A stretch of DNA of 58,468 bases from CAYVAP01 sp964343195 (GCA_964343195.1 CAYFIR010000024.1:1-58468), one strand, 5' to 3'; positions 41,021 through 49,098 are shown, counted from the stretch's first letter. Program-made: numbers and translations. The notes: generated from the sequence alone by a model not told the origin.

Positions 41021-42181
41021 ATGAACCGAAAAATGCGAATGGGCATGGTCGGCGGTGGTCGCGGCGCTTTTATCGGCGGCGTACACCGCATCGCGGCAGC
41101 CATTGACGGACAGATCGAGCTCGTATGTGGGGCATTCAGCTCCAGCCCAGAAAAATCCAAGGCCTCCGGAGCAGACCTCTACCTGCCTCCTGAGCGCTGC
41201 TATGGATCCTTCGAAGAGATGATCAAGGCCGAAAAGGAGCTTCCGGTAGGCGAACGAATGGACTTCGTCTCCATTGTAACCCCCAACCACGTACATTTTG
41301 CCCCGGCGAAGATGGCGCTGGAAAATGGCTTTGACGTCATCTGCGACAAGCCGCTGGCCTTCAACCTCGACGAAGCCCGCGAACTCCAGGCCCTGGTCAA
41401 ATCCACAGGCCGCACCTTTGCCCTGACCCACAACTACACCGGCTACCCGATGGTCAAGCAGGCCCGACACATGATCAAAACCGGCGCCATCGGCAAGATC
41501 CGCAAGGTTGTGGTCGAATATCCACAGGGATGGCTGTCTCAGCGTGTAGAAGCCGACCCCAACAACAAACAGGCATCCTGGCGCACCGACCCCAAGCGCT
41601 CGGGTGCAGCCGGCGCGATGGGCGACATCGGCACCCACGCCGAAAACCTGGCCGAATACATCACAGGACTGAAGATCACCGAGCTGTGCGCCGACCTGAC
41701 TGCTTTCGTTGAAGGCCGTCCCCTCGACGACGATGGCAACGTGCTGTTGCACTTCGACAACGGAGCCAAGGGCATCCTCCACGCCAGTCAGATCAGCCAC
41801 GGCGAGGAAAACGACCTCAACATTCGCATCTATGGGGAGAATGGCGGCCTTCAGTGGCATCAGATGGAGCCCAACACCCTGCTGCACAAGCACCAGGAAA
41901 ACGGCACCCACGTCATCCGCACCGGAGTGGGCGACCTCTGCGAAGCCGCACAGGCGGCGGCCCGCATCCCCGCCGGGCACCCAGAGGGCTACCTGGAGGC
42001 ATTCGCCAATGTCTATAAGAACTTCGCCAATACCATCCGCAAACGCATGAGCGGCGAGGAACCCAGCGAGGTGGATCTTGATTTTCCTTCCGTAGATGAT
42101 GGTGTACGCGGCATGCTCTTCATCGACGCTGTGGTATCTTCCAGCCAAAGCGATCAGAAGTGGTATAAGATGGAAGAATAG
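41021..42181 (+). CDS. Gfo/Idh/MocA family oxidoreductase
   Basis: A 386-residue NAD(P)-dependent oxidoreductase. The nucleotide-binding loop GMVGGGRGAFIGGVHR sits at the N-terminus, the conserved catalytic Lys lies in VICDKPLAFN, and DIGTHAENLAEYITG is the family dimer/active-site segment. Members act on sugars, inositols or their derivatives. The gene is followed 167 bp downstream by a sugar isomerase gene, so the two probably act in one sugar/polyol catabolic route. The ATG at 41021 is chosen; the longer frame beginning with TTG at 40964 has no counterpart in the family. Confidence 0.9.
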   Translation: MNRKMRMGMVGGGRGAFIGGVHRIAAAIDGQIELVCGAFSSSPEKSKASGADLYLPPERCYGSFEEMIKAEKELPVGERMDFVSIVTPNHVHFAPAKMALENGFDVICDKPLAFNLDEARELQALVKSTGRTFALTHNYTGYPMVKQARHMIKTGAIGKIRKVVVEYPQGWLSQRVEADPNNKQASWRTDPKRSGAAGAMGDIGTHAENLAEYITGLKITELCADLTAFVEGRPLDDDGNVLLHFDNGAKGILHASQISHGEENDLNIRIYGENGGLQWHQMEPNTLLHKHQENGTHVIRTGVGDLCEAAQAAARIPAGHPEGYLEAFANVYKNFANTIRKRMSGEEPSEVDLDFPSVDDGVRGMLFIDAVVSSSQSDQKWYKMEE

Positions 42182-42194
42182 ACCGCTGCGCTGT

Positions 42195-42347
42195 GAGAAG
42201 TCAGACCGTTCGGGCGCTCCCGCGTCTGAACTGCGAGAAGCGAGACAGGAAGGGGAATTTCGGCCTTCCCCCCATTTCCCCCTGACTTCTGACAGGCGTA
42301 GCCGATACGACTTCTGACTTCTTTTTCTCAAACTCTCACAATCTCAA
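42195..42347. repeat. Intergenic palindromic words between oxidoreductase and isomerase
   Basis: agaagtcag (42197-42205) pairs with ctgacttct (42282-42290), and tcagac (42201-42206) with gtctga (42224-42229). A ggaagg/ccttcc hairpin lies near 42247-42268. The last 25 bases (tctcaaactctcacaatctc) run up to the isomerase ATG and recur in similar form at 44748-44770 and 53226-53252. Confidence 0.4.
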
Positions 42348-42348
42348 G

Positions 42349-43401
42349 ATGAACGGAATAAAAGGACCTGCTGTATTTCTTGCTCAATTTGCCGGGGACG
42401 AAGCTCCCTTCAATAGTTTCAAGTCCATCTGCGAATGGGCTGCAGATTTGGGCTACCTCGGTGTCCAGGTACCTACCTGGGACGACCGACTCATTGACCT
42501 GGACAAAGCCGCTGATAGCAAAACCTACTGCGACGAACTAAAAGGTACGGCGGCTGAAGCCGGAGTCGAAATCACCGAGTTGTCCACCCACCTGCAAGGG
42601 CAACTGGTGGCGGTGCATCCCGCCTACGACCTGATGTTTGACGGCTTTGCGCCGGAGTCGGTGCATGGCAACCCCAAGGCCCGCACCGAGTGGGCGGTCA
42701 ACCAGCTCAAGATGGCCGCCAAAGCCTCTCGCAACCTGGGCATCGACGTCCACGCGACTTTCTCTGGCGCCCTGGCCTGGCCCTACATGTATCCCTGGCC
42801 TCAGCGTCCGGCGGGGTTAGTTGAAGCGGCCTTCGAGGAACTCGCCAAGCGTTGGAAGCCTATCCTCGACACCTTTGACGAAAACGGTGTGGATGTCTGC
42901 TACGAAATTCACCCTGGAGAAGACCTCCATGATGGCATCACCTGGGAGATGTTTCGCGAAGCGACGGGCAACCACTCACGGGTGAACATGCTCTACGATC
43001 CGAGCCACTACGTGTTGCAACAACTGGACTACCTCCAGCACATCGACATTTACCACCCTTTCATCAAGATGTTTCACGTCAAGGACGCCGAGTTCAATCC
43101 CAATGGCCGCAGTGGTGTCTATGGCGGGTACCAGGGCTGGAAGGAGCGTCCGGGACGTTTCCGCTCGCTGGGCGATGGCGAGGTGGACTTTGCCTCCATT
43201 TTCACCAAACTGACCCAGTATGGCTACCGAGGTTGGGCGGTGATGGAATGGGAATGTGCCATCAAAAGCTCCCAGCAGGGAGCCGAGGAAGGCGCTCCTT
43301 TCATCGCAGCTCACCTGATAGAAGCCACGGAAAAGGCTTTCGATGATTTCGCCGACAGTGGTGTCGATGCCGATACCAACCGGAAGATTCTGGGACTGTA
43401 G
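42349..43401 (+). CDS. Sugar phosphate isomerase/epimerase (TIM barrel)
   Basis: A 350-residue xylose-isomerase-like TIM barrel. Metal-binding acidic and His residues appear in VCYEIHPGEDLHDG, LYDPSHYVLQ, and FHVKDAEFNPNG, with a final WAVMEWECA segment. Members interconvert or dehydrate sugars and inositol derivatives. Context with the oxidoreductase supports a shared sugar/polyol pathway. No transporter gene accompanies the pair; the SLC13 transporter is 4 kb further and probably unrelated. The substrate is not identified. Confidence 0.88.
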   Translation: MNGIKGPAVFLAQFAGDEAPFNSFKSICEWAADLGYLGVQVPTWDDRLIDLDKAADSKTYCDELKGTAAEAGVEITELSTHLQGQLVAVHPAYDLMFDGFAPESVHGNPKARTEWAVNQLKMAAKASRNLGIDVHATFSGALAWPYMYPWPQRPAGLVEAAFEELAKRWKPILDTFDENGVDVCYEIHPGEDLHDGITWEMFREATGNHSRVNMLYDPSHYVLQQLDYLQHIDIYHPFIKMFHVKDAEFNPNGRSGVYGGYQGWKERPGRFRSLGDGEVDFASIFTKLTQYGYRGWAVMEWECAIKSSQQGAEEGAPFIAAHLIEATEKAFDDFADSGVDADTNRKILGL

Positions 43402-43411
43402 CCAGTGAGAC

Positions 43412-43497
43412 TGGATGCAGGTGTATAGGGTTTATAGAGTGTATAAGGAGGCCTTGGGCAACTAACCATATTTCCCTTATGCACCTTATTCCCCGTC
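43412..43497 (-). repeat. Dispersed intergenic repeat A, copy 4 (inverted)
   Basis: On the minus strand the order is ggggaataaggtgcataagg, gaaatatggt, cccaaggcc and tataaaccctatacacct, matching copies 1-3 and 6 with the family arms reversed relative to the plus strand. Confidence 0.6.
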
Positions 43498-43506
43498 CTA
43501 AAAAAA

Positions 43507-43718
43507 GGTTCTCTGACAAAAATGGCGGGAATGTATAGAAAGAAGGTACGACCCCTACAGGGTTCGCATCCGAGGTCAACGGTCCTGCGACAAGGTGGGG
43601 AAAAGGCCAGCGCGGGAGACCTCGTAGAGGTCTGACCTTTGTAGCTCACGTAGCACCACCGGCTCGACCCCAGAGGGGTCGCACCCCCTTTTCTCTCCGC
43701 TAAAATTGTCAGAGAACC
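43507..43718. mobile_element. 212-bp MITE-like element
   Basis: The terminal inverted repeats ggttctctgacaa (43507-43519) and ttgtcagagaacc (43706-43718) are perfect over 13 bp and match imperfectly for about 9 more. The interior is made of palindromes (agacctc-gta-gaggtct at 43617-43633; cgacccc-aga-ggggtcg at 43665-43681) with a similar word, cgacccctacagggttcg, on the left. No ORF of substance lies inside. A-rich sequence flanks both ends, but no clear target duplication is seen. Confidence 0.5.
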
Positions 43719-43728
43719 AAATAAAACG

Positions 43729-43762
43729 GCCCCACAGGACTATTCCTGTGGGGCTGTTTTTT
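43729..43762. terminator. Bidirectional intrinsic terminator
   Basis: The stem gccccacagg (43729-43738) / cctgtggggc (43745-43754) closes the loop actatt and is followed by tgtttttt. On the minus strand it is followed by cgttttattt. It lies between the convergent isomerase and panD genes. Confidence 0.8.
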
Positions 43763-43796
43763 GGGCTGCGTTGAGCAAGTAATCCAGATGTAGTTT

Positions 43797-44153
43797 TTAC
43801 TGCAGGGGCGAAATCTGATTATTTTCGTCCGGAAAAATAATAGTAGGCTCGTAGCTCGCAGCTTCCTCGGCAGTCATCTGGGCATAGGTGATGATGATGA
43901 TGGTGTCGCCCACCTGAACCCGACGGGCCGCAGGGCCATTCATGCACACCTCTCCGCTGCCCCGCTCTCCCTTGATGGTATAGGTTTCGAGACGTTCGCC
44001 ATTTTCGATATTGACAATCTGCACTTTTTCGCCTTCCAGGATATTGGCAGCCTCCATCAGATCGGCATCGATGGTGATAGAACCCACATAGTTAAGCTCG
44101 GCTTGGGTGACCTTGACTCGGTGGATTTTTGACTTGAAAATATTGAGTAACAT
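43797..44153 (-). CDS. panD: Aspartate 1-decarboxylase
   Basis: A 118-residue pyruvoyl enzyme that makes beta-alanine for pantothenate and coenzyme A. The self-cleavage site is Gly24-Ser25 in NYVGSI. MLLNIFKSKIHRVKVT, NGERLETYTIKGERGSGEVCMNGPAAR and GDTIIIITYA match the family fully. Length is normal for Bacteroidota. panC is not adjacent. A -7 box lies about 90 bp upstream, giving a longer leader. Confidence 0.97.
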   Translation of the reverse strand: MLLNIFKSKIHRVKVTQAELNYVGSITIDADLMEAANILEGEKVQIVNIENGERLETYTIKGERGSGEVCMNGPAARRVQVGDTIIIITYAQMTAEEAASYEPTIIFPDENNQISPLQ

Positions 44154-44244
44154 AATCCGATTCTCACTTAGAAATATAAAGGGCTGATCACTTCATTTGG
44201 TTTAGACGAATCTCACAAAAAAAGTTCCCTTTCCATTTTGCCCG

Positions 44245-44252
44245 CAAAGGTA
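44245..44252 (-). promoter_or_regulatory. Candidate -7 box of panD
   Basis: TACCTTTG on the minus strand (44252-44245) matches TAnnTTTG, 92 bp before the panD ATG. No TTTG is seen 19 bases upstream. Confidence 0.35.
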
Positions 44253-44316
44253 CGCAATCCTGAGCAAGGCTCCTTTGTTATTTCCACTCCCTGGCTAACA
44301 GAGGAATGAGGTTCAA

Positions 44317-44673
44317 TCAACTGCTTTTCAGCGGATACTCCGCAAATACGATTTCCTTGCCCTTGTGTGTGACTGAGAAACCGACTTCATCCTCTTCGAC
44401 ATAGACCTTAGGCTCCAGTTCCTCATCAATTTCTCCGTGGTCATTAACCACTTTGCGACGGAGTTTGGCCTCCAGGTCATGGATGCTGTTGATAAAATCA
44501 TCCAGGATGGTGTCCCGGCTCACAAGAAAGTCCAACACATCGGCCGGCATCTGAAGTCCCAGTTCATTGATCATGTTTCGGGCATCCTTTAGCGAATATT
44601 GCCGATCCTCAGCTCGAGGGAAGCGTGGGATCAGGCTGCGAATCATGCGTTCAAGGCGTTTGTAATCAGACAT
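44317..44673 (-). CDS. Unknown small charged protein
   Basis: A 118-residue soluble protein, not recognised. The N-terminal half is helical and basic (RLERMIRSLIPRFPRAEDRQYSLKDARNMINELG); the C-terminal half is acidic with two predicted strands (ELEPKVYVEEDEVGFSVTHKGKEIVFAEYPL). No signal peptide or membrane segment. It lies 96 bp behind the GrpE-like gene on the same strand, with queA before that, so a three-gene transcript is possible. The balanced charge and lack of Cys suggest a cytoplasmic binding protein, but no function is claimed. Confidence 0.7.
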   Translation of the reverse strand: MSDYKRLERMIRSLIPRFPRAEDRQYSLKDARNMINELGLQMPADVLDFLVSRDTILDDFINSIHDLEAKLRRKVVNDHGEIDEELEPKVYVEEDEVGFSVTHKGKEIVFAEYPLKSS

Positions 44674-44769
44674 AAGGTTTGTTCGGAGTTAAATGTTCCA
44701 GGTTCAAAGTTTTGCAAGGGAGTCAACAGATGGTTATCCCGATGTCTCAAAATCTCACCGTCTCTCCAT

Positions 44770-45096
44770 CTACTTCTTCCCTACCACCACGACAGCCCTC
44801 TGAATGATCTTGGGGAAACCTTCATGGTTGTGACGGATCAACGGCTTGATGGTCTCGGTGATGACTAGTGCCCCAGTGGCATCCCCTACGAGCGACGCCT
44901 CACAATCGGTGCGGGTTTCGTCATATGATTCACCGGCAGGGTCGTGCCAGGAAAAGCCCATTCCTTCCAATCCCGCACGCATGCGACGGAGATTCCGCTC
45001 CAGACTTCTGCTGTCGTTCATTTTCTGGACCTTCCGCTCCAGGTCGTGCAACTGGTTGATAACGGTGATGAGGGAGGCTTGTTCCTGTTCGGTCAT
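44770..45096 (-). CDS. Small protein resembling the C-terminal half of GrpE
   Basis: A 108-residue protein. Residues 1-45 are helical and coiled-coil-like (NQLHDLERKVQKMNDSRSLERNLRRMRAGLEGMG). Residues 46-108 read DPAGESYDETRTDCEA, LVITETIKPLIRH and IIQRAVVVVGKK, a spacing reminiscent of the beta-domain of the Hsp70 nucleotide exchange factor GrpE. It is only about half as long as GrpE and lacks its long dimerisation helices. The relation is by eye and weak. If right, it would serve an Hsp70-like partner not present here. It starts 33 bp downstream of the queA stop. Confidence 0.65.
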   Translation of the reverse strand: MTEQEQASLITVINQLHDLERKVQKMNDSRSLERNLRRMRAGLEGMGFSWHDPAGESYDETRTDCEASLVGDATGALVITETIKPLIRHNHEGFPKIIQRAVVVVGKK

Positions 45097-45129
45097 GAGG
45101 TGGATTTGTCTAAAAATACAAAATCAGCG

Positions 45130-46368
45130 CTATTCCTCTTCTAATCCCGGCAACAACAACGAAGAATCTCCATAGCTCAGAAAGCGATAGCCTTCATCCA
45201 TCGCGCTCTGGTACACCTTTCGCCAGTCTTCACCTATCAGCGCAGCGACCAGCAAAATGAGCGTAGTGCCCGGCATGTGGTAGTTGGTGATGAGGCCACT
45301 GGTCATGCGCCAGGGATAACCGGGGACGATGAGCAGTCTCGTATCGCCAAAAGTTTCGTCGATGCCCAGTTCGTCGAGGTAGGCCAAAACGGCATCCAGG
45401 CAGTCGTTCACTGGTGGCAGTTTATCAGCCTGATAGGGATATTCTTTTTCGATCACCCAGTGGCCAGGCTCGGGATGATCGGACTCCATCAGGAGGCGGT
45501 GCCCCAGCCAATAGAGGCTCTCCAGCCAGCGCAGCGAGGTGGTGCCCACGGGAATTATCGGCCCAGTATGGACTTTCAAAGCCTGCACCTGCTCGCGGCG
45601 AATGATCACCTGCTCGGCGTGCATCTCATGATCCATGACCCGGTCGGACTTGACCGGCAGGAAGGTGCCTGCTGAGACGTGCAGGGTGACAAACTCTTCT
45701 TTGGTGCCTTTGTCTTTCACAGCCTCAAGCACTTCTGGAGTGAAGTGAAGTCCTGCAGTAGGAGCAGCGACAGCTCCCTGCTGTTTGGCATAAACGGTCT
45801 GGTACTGGATCAGATCCTGGTCGGTGGCCTTGCGCTTGATGTAGGGGGGCAGGGGCAGTTCTCCCAACTCGGCGAGGTACTGCACCCAGGATTTTTCAGC
45901 GGGTTCCCAGGTAAATTTCACCCAGTTGCGATCGGGGTCATCCAGGCTGGCGAAAATTTGCCCCAGGCTCCCATCCGGAAGTAGCAGCTGCACGGATTCG
46001 TCTTCTTTCCAGCGTTTGCGGTTGCCGATGACGCACTGCCACACACAGCTTCCCTGGGCGGTCATGGCTTCCTCCACAGAGGCAGGGATTACAGGATGCA
46101 GCAGCAGCACCTCGATTTTTGCACCGGTTTTTCGCTGAAAATAGAGCCGCGCCCGAATCACCCTCGTGTCGTTGAAGAGCAACATCGCATTCTCCGGCAG
46201 CAGGTCGGGCAATTCATGGAATACCTGATGATGGATTTTCCCGGCCCTGTACGTCAGCAGGTTAGCCTGGTCCCGCTGTTTTAAAGGTTCGCTGGCGATG
46301 CGCTCCTCCGGCAGATTGTAGTGAAAGTCGCTAAGTCGAATGTCGTAAGGCAGCTGTTCCTTGGGCAT
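45130..46368 (-). CDS. queA: tRNA preQ1(34) S-adenosylmethionine ribosyltransferase-isomerase
   Basis: A 412-residue enzyme that transfers the ribosyl part of SAM to preQ1 in the tRNA wobble position, the penultimate queuosine step. DFHYNLPEERIASEPLKQRDQANLL at the N-terminus, LLFNDTRVIRARL, GAVAAPTAGLHFT and the C-terminal INTYHMPGTTL-like block (here TNYHMPGTTLILLVAAL) identify it. About 60 residues longer than the E. coli protein, as usual in Bacteroidota. With queE in the same window it shows a queuosine pathway in this organism. First gene of a possible three-gene unit. Confidence 0.96.
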   Translation of the reverse strand: MPKEQLPYDIRLSDFHYNLPEERIASEPLKQRDQANLLTYRAGKIHHQVFHELPDLLPENAMLLFNDTRVIRARLYFQRKTGAKIEVLLLHPVIPASVEEAMTAQGSCVWQCVIGNRKRWKEDESVQLLLPDGSLGQIFASLDDPDRNWVKFTWEPAEKSWVQYLAELGELPLPPYIKRKATDQDLIQYQTVYAKQQGAVAAPTAGLHFTPEVLEAVKDKGTKEEFVTLHVSAGTFLPVKSDRVMDHEMHAEQVIIRREQVQALKVHTGPIIPVGTTSLRWLESLYWLGHRLLMESDHPEPGHWVIEKEYPYQADKLPPVNDCLDAVLAYLDELGIDETFGDTRLLIVPGYPWRMTSGLITNYHMPGTTLILLVAALIGEDWRKVYQSAMDEGYRFLSYGDSSLLLPGLEEE

Positions 46369-46551
46369 AGAATTGAATCGGGCAGAATAGACTTTAGGTG
46401 AAATTGTGTGTCACTTACCTGGGTAAAGATGGCACAAAACTCAAAAATTTCCGTTATTTAGGCTATACACAATGGATATTCCATCTATGGTGTGTTTCCT
46501 CTCAAACAATGACTAAATCCATTTATATAGTTTTTCACCTAATCACATTGA

Positions 46552-46917
46552 ATGACTAGAGTCGCACTCGATGCCAAGTCCCTCACTAACGTCCTGATCG
46601 AGGGCTTGAGAGAAATCAAAGGACAGGATATTCTAAGGATGGATCTGAGAAATGCCGACGGAGCAGTAGCCGATTTTTTCGTACTCTGTACTGGGACCTC
46701 AGATAAGCACGTACAGGCTCTTGCCGATTCCGTGCTGGAGTTCGCGGCAGAATATCAGGAAAAACCTATCAGCAGAGAGGGGATGAATGAGGGGAAATGG
46801 GTACTTCTGGACTTTGTCAACGTAGTAGTGCACATTTTTCAGCGGGAAACCCGGGAATTTTATCGCCTTGACAAACTGTGGGGCGACGCTGATTTTGAGA
46901 TGATCTCTGCGGCGTAA
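46552..46917 (+). CDS. rsfS: Ribosome silencing factor
   Basis: A 121-residue RsfS/Iojap protein that binds ribosomal protein uL14 and blocks joining of the subunits under starvation. Family blocks: DILRMDLRNADGAVADFFVLCTGTSDKHVQALAD, REGMNEGKWVLLDFVNVVVHIF and FYRLDKLWGDA. Full length. No nadD gene precedes it, although the two are often neighbours. Divergent from queA; the 183-bp region between holds no clear promoter boxes. A terminator follows. Confidence 0.96.
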   Translation: MTRVALDAKSLTNVLIEGLREIKGQDILRMDLRNADGAVADFFVLCTGTSDKHVQALADSVLEFAAEYQEKPISREGMNEGKWVLLDFVNVVVHIFQRETREFYRLDKLWGDADFEMISAA

Positions 46918-46959
46918 TTCTCTGCTGAAAAGTGACTTTCAGAATAAATCACAGCTATT

Positions 46960-46994
46960 GAGGCTGGGTGCTGGGCATCCAGCCTCTTTTGTTT
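46960..46994 (+). terminator. Intrinsic terminator of rsfS
   Basis: gaggctgg (46960-46967) pairs with ccagcctc (46979-46986), followed by ttttgttt. It starts 42 bp after the rsfS stop. Confidence 0.7.
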
Positions 46995-47025
46995 GAGGTG
47001 GAAGGCCTTGTGAAGGAGCTACCTC

Positions 47026-47160
47026 TTAACCGCAAAGCGCACAAAGGAGATCGCGAAGGTGGTAAAGGGATAAGGTGTATAAGGGCAGGTTGCGACCATA
47101 TTTCCCCAACCAATTCCTTTGTGTTCTTCGTGCCCTTCCCAGAGACCTTCGTGGTGAAAA
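47026..47160. repeat. Repeat B-like and A-like words in the rsfS-SLC13 gap
   Basis: aaccgcaaagcgcacaaagg and cctttgtgttcttcgtgccc flank the A-type block gggataaggtgtataagggc (47077-47096). It looks like a composite in which an A-type word sits inside a B-type repeat. The gap of 510 bp contains no larger gene. Confidence 0.45.
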
Positions 47161-47175
47161 GAACCGGCGCACCAT

Positions 47176-47200
47176 AAAAAAACCCGGCACGGATGCCGGG
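47176..47200 (-). terminator. Minus-strand intrinsic terminator
   Basis: The 7-bp perfect stem cccggca (47200-47194 on the minus strand) / tgccggg (47189-47183) with loop tccg is followed by seven T residues. No known minus-strand gene lies upstream, so it points to an unannotated transcript. Confidence 0.6.
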
Positions 47201-47283
47201 CAGACCAATTAAAAGAACGACCTTAAAAACTGACCACTGGCGACCAGACCAGCGATCATGAGCAGCTAAATTTTTGCTTTCCT

Positions 47284-47361
47284 TTACATTACAATGATAC
47301 CATCCAAGGCCCGCTTTTCCAACGAATCCAGTCGCATGGGACAGTAGTTGACATTATGCAT
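47284..47361 (-). CDS. Possible 25-residue small protein
   Basis: ATG at 47361 to TAA at 47284 on the minus strand encodes MHNVNYCPMRLDSLEKRALD followed by GIIVM. It begins about 10 bases after the predicted transcription start and is followed by the hairpin and terminator of the same transcript. Composition is protein-like (charged helix, hydrophobic end). At this length a chance ORF is quite possible; an out-of-frame 21-codon ORF overlaps it. Confidence 0.25.
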   Translation of the reverse strand: MHNVNYCPMRLDSLEKRALDGIIVM

Positions 47362-47377
47362 AAATGACTGTATAACA

Positions 47378-47410
47378 GAAATTTACCCTACAAAAAACGT
47401 TTCTTTCAAA
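47378..47410 (-). promoter_or_regulatory. Candidate promoter of the minus-strand small transcript
   Basis: TTTG (47410-47407), a spacing of 21, then TAAATTTC (47385-47378). The -7 box differs from TAnnTTTG in its last base and the spacing is two bases long. Confidence 0.3.
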
Positions 47411-47427
47411 TCCCCCAACGCCACCGT

Positions 47428-48927
47428 ATGACGCCCACTGCTACTCCCTCCAATTCCTATCGTCCCAGACAGATTCTGGGCCTGCTCCTGGGGCCTGTTT
47501 TATTTTTTCTCACCCTATTTTTCCTGCCACTGCAAGGGCTCGAACCAACCGGTAGGGCAGTCATGGCTTCAGCACTGTGGATCGCCACCTGGTGGATTTC
47601 CGAAGCGATCCCCATCGAGGCCACGGCTCTGCTTCCACTGGTCATCATCCCGCTCAGCGGAGGGCTGGACCTGGCAACAGTCGGAGCATCGTATGGCCAC
47701 AAAATGGTCTTTCTCTACCTGGGTGGTTTTCTGATTGCCCTCGCCATTGAGCGCTGGAACCTCCATCGACGCATCGCCCTGACCATCATCAGTTGGGTAG
47801 GGACACAGCCCGCCCAATTGGTCGGAGGCTTCATGCTGGCTACAGCTGCGCTGTCCATGTGGATTTCCAATACTGCGACCTCCCTGATGATGATGCCCAT
47901 TGGACTGGCAGTAGTAAAAGAAATGCAGGCCGACAATGGAGGAGAAAGTACCCCTTTTGCCAAAGCCCTTATGCTGGGCATCGCGTATAGCGCCTCGATT
48001 GGCGGAACGGCGACGCTGATCGGCACTCCGCCCAATCTGGTTTTTGCCTCCGTGGTCAAGGAGATGTTTGACATCGAAATCAGCTTCGCGCTCTGGTTTG
48101 TCTTTGGGCTGCCCTTTGCCATGGTCATGTTGGGAATCTGCTGGTGGGTACTGACGCGCTGGGTGTACCGCCTCTCGGGGCAGCCCAATGCTGCAGGCAA
48201 AGCCATTATTCAGTCTCAACTCAGGGAACTGGGCCCCATGAGCGCCCCGGAACGCTATGTATTGGCGATATTTTCGGTGACGGCCCTGGGTTGGATCACA
48301 CGATCCTTTTTGCTCAAACCGGTAATTCCGGCCATTGACGATACCATCATCGCATTTGTGGGGGCACTGGCACTGTTCCTCATTCCCGCACCAAACCATC
48401 CCGGAGAGCGCCTCATGACCTGGAAAGACACCCAGAAACTCCCCTGGGGCATCCTGCTGCTCTTTGGGGGGGGACTAGCATTGGCTGCTGGTTTCAAAGA
48501 AACGGATCTGGCCCAATGGCTCGGCGGCCAGCTTGATGCACTGGAAGGTCTCCCCATTCTTCTGATTATCCTGGCCATCACGGCCATGGTAAATTTTCTC
48601 ACCGAAATCACGTCTAATCTCGCCACGGCCAGCATGATGATGCCCATCGTAGCAGCTTTGGCGGTAGCGATGGATGCGCATCCCTACGGCCTCATGATCG
48701 GGGCTGTACTCGCAGCGAGTTGTGCCTTTATGCTTCCGGTAGCCACCCCGCCCAATGCCGTGGTTTTCGGTTCCGAACTGCTCAAAATGGGCGATATGAT
48801 TCGGGCAGGGGTTAGGCTAAACCTGATCTCCATTGTGGTGATCGTTGCCTTTGTGACCGGGCTGCTACCGCTGATCTGGGGGCTGGATCTGGATGTTTTG
48901 CCCGCCCACTTTCAGCTAACGCCTTGA
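47428..48927 (+). CDS. SLC13/DASS-family anion transporter
   Basis: A 499-residue inner-membrane carrier with about eleven to twelve membrane segments. The two Ser-Asn-Thr type substrate/sodium sites are visible: MWISNTATSLMMMP (about 148-161) and EITSNLATASMMMP (about 392-405), each in a helical hairpin repeat, as in sodium/dicarboxylate symporters. Likely cargo is a C4-dicarboxylate or citrate, but sulfate or phosphate cannot be excluded. The start at 47428 leads directly into the first hydrophobic segment. No regulator gene adjacent. Confidence 0.9.
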   Translation: MTPTATPSNSYRPRQILGLLLGPVLFFLTLFFLPLQGLEPTGRAVMASALWIATWWISEAIPIEATALLPLVIIPLSGGLDLATVGASYGHKMVFLYLGGFLIALAIERWNLHRRIALTIISWVGTQPAQLVGGFMLATAALSMWISNTATSLMMMPIGLAVVKEMQADNGGESTPFAKALMLGIAYSASIGGTATLIGTPPNLVFASVVKEMFDIEISFALWFVFGLPFAMVMLGICWWVLTRWVYRLSGQPNAAGKAIIQSQLRELGPMSAPERYVLAIFSVTALGWITRSFLLKPVIPAIDDTIIAFVGALALFLIPAPNHPGERLMTWKDTQKLPWGILLLFGGGLALAAGFKETDLAQWLGGQLDALEGLPILLIILAITAMVNFLTEITSNLATASMMMPIVAALAVAMDAHPYGLMIGAVLAASCAFMLPVATPPNAVVFGSELLKMGDMIRAGVRLNLISIVVIVAFVTGLLPLIWGLDLDVLPAHFQLTP

Positions 48928-48977
48928 TCCTGCGTGGAAAGTTGTAATTTTGACCCAAGGAAGAGTGAGGGGAGTAC

Positions 48978-49072
48978 GGTAAATGGGGGGAATAAGGTAT
49001 ATAAGGGGAATAAGGGAAATATTGGCATCTTGGTCATTCGTATCAACCCTATACACCCTATACACCCAAACC
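48978..49072 (+). repeat. Dispersed intergenic repeat A, copy 6
   Basis: Blocks gggggaataaggtatataag, gggaataagggaaatattgg, catcttggtc, attcgtatcaaccctataca and ccctatacaccc. It is one of the most complete copies and lies 27 bp before the rlmB ATG. Confidence 0.65.
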
Positions 49073-49098
49073 AACCCCTGTCTTTTGAAAACCAACCC

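Larger units (their letters stand above)
47176..47371 (-). ncRNA. Candidate small transcript opposite the SLC13 gene
   Basis: On the minus strand a TAAATTTC box (47385-47378), with TTTG 21 bases upstream (47410-47407), would start a transcript near 47371. It ends at the hairpin cccggca-tccg-tgccggg (47200-47183) followed by seven T residues. About 195 nt. It contains a 25-codon ORF and a ctgg/ccag-rich hairpin near 47239-47260. No RNA family was recognised. Confidence 0.3.

Noticed and set aside
40892..42331. 479-codon minus-strand frame opposite the Gfo/Idh gene
   Set aside because: The sense strand encodes a complete, motif-bearing oxidoreductase; the antisense product is valine/histidine-rich with no known motifs.
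44770..45096. Full grpE gene
   Set aside because: Only about 108 residues, without the long dimer helices, and no dnaK or dnaJ nearby; only a weak resemblance is kept.
47569..48399. 276-codon antisense frame in the SLC13 gene
   Set aside because: Mirror of a transporter with intact SNT motifs; composition (Gln/His/Arg-rich) is typical of shadow frames.
48934..49098. 55-residue N-terminal extension of RlmB
   Set aside because: The extension is translated repeat A (KVYKGNKGN…NPIHPIHPNQP) and is not part of the family; the ATG at 49099 fits.
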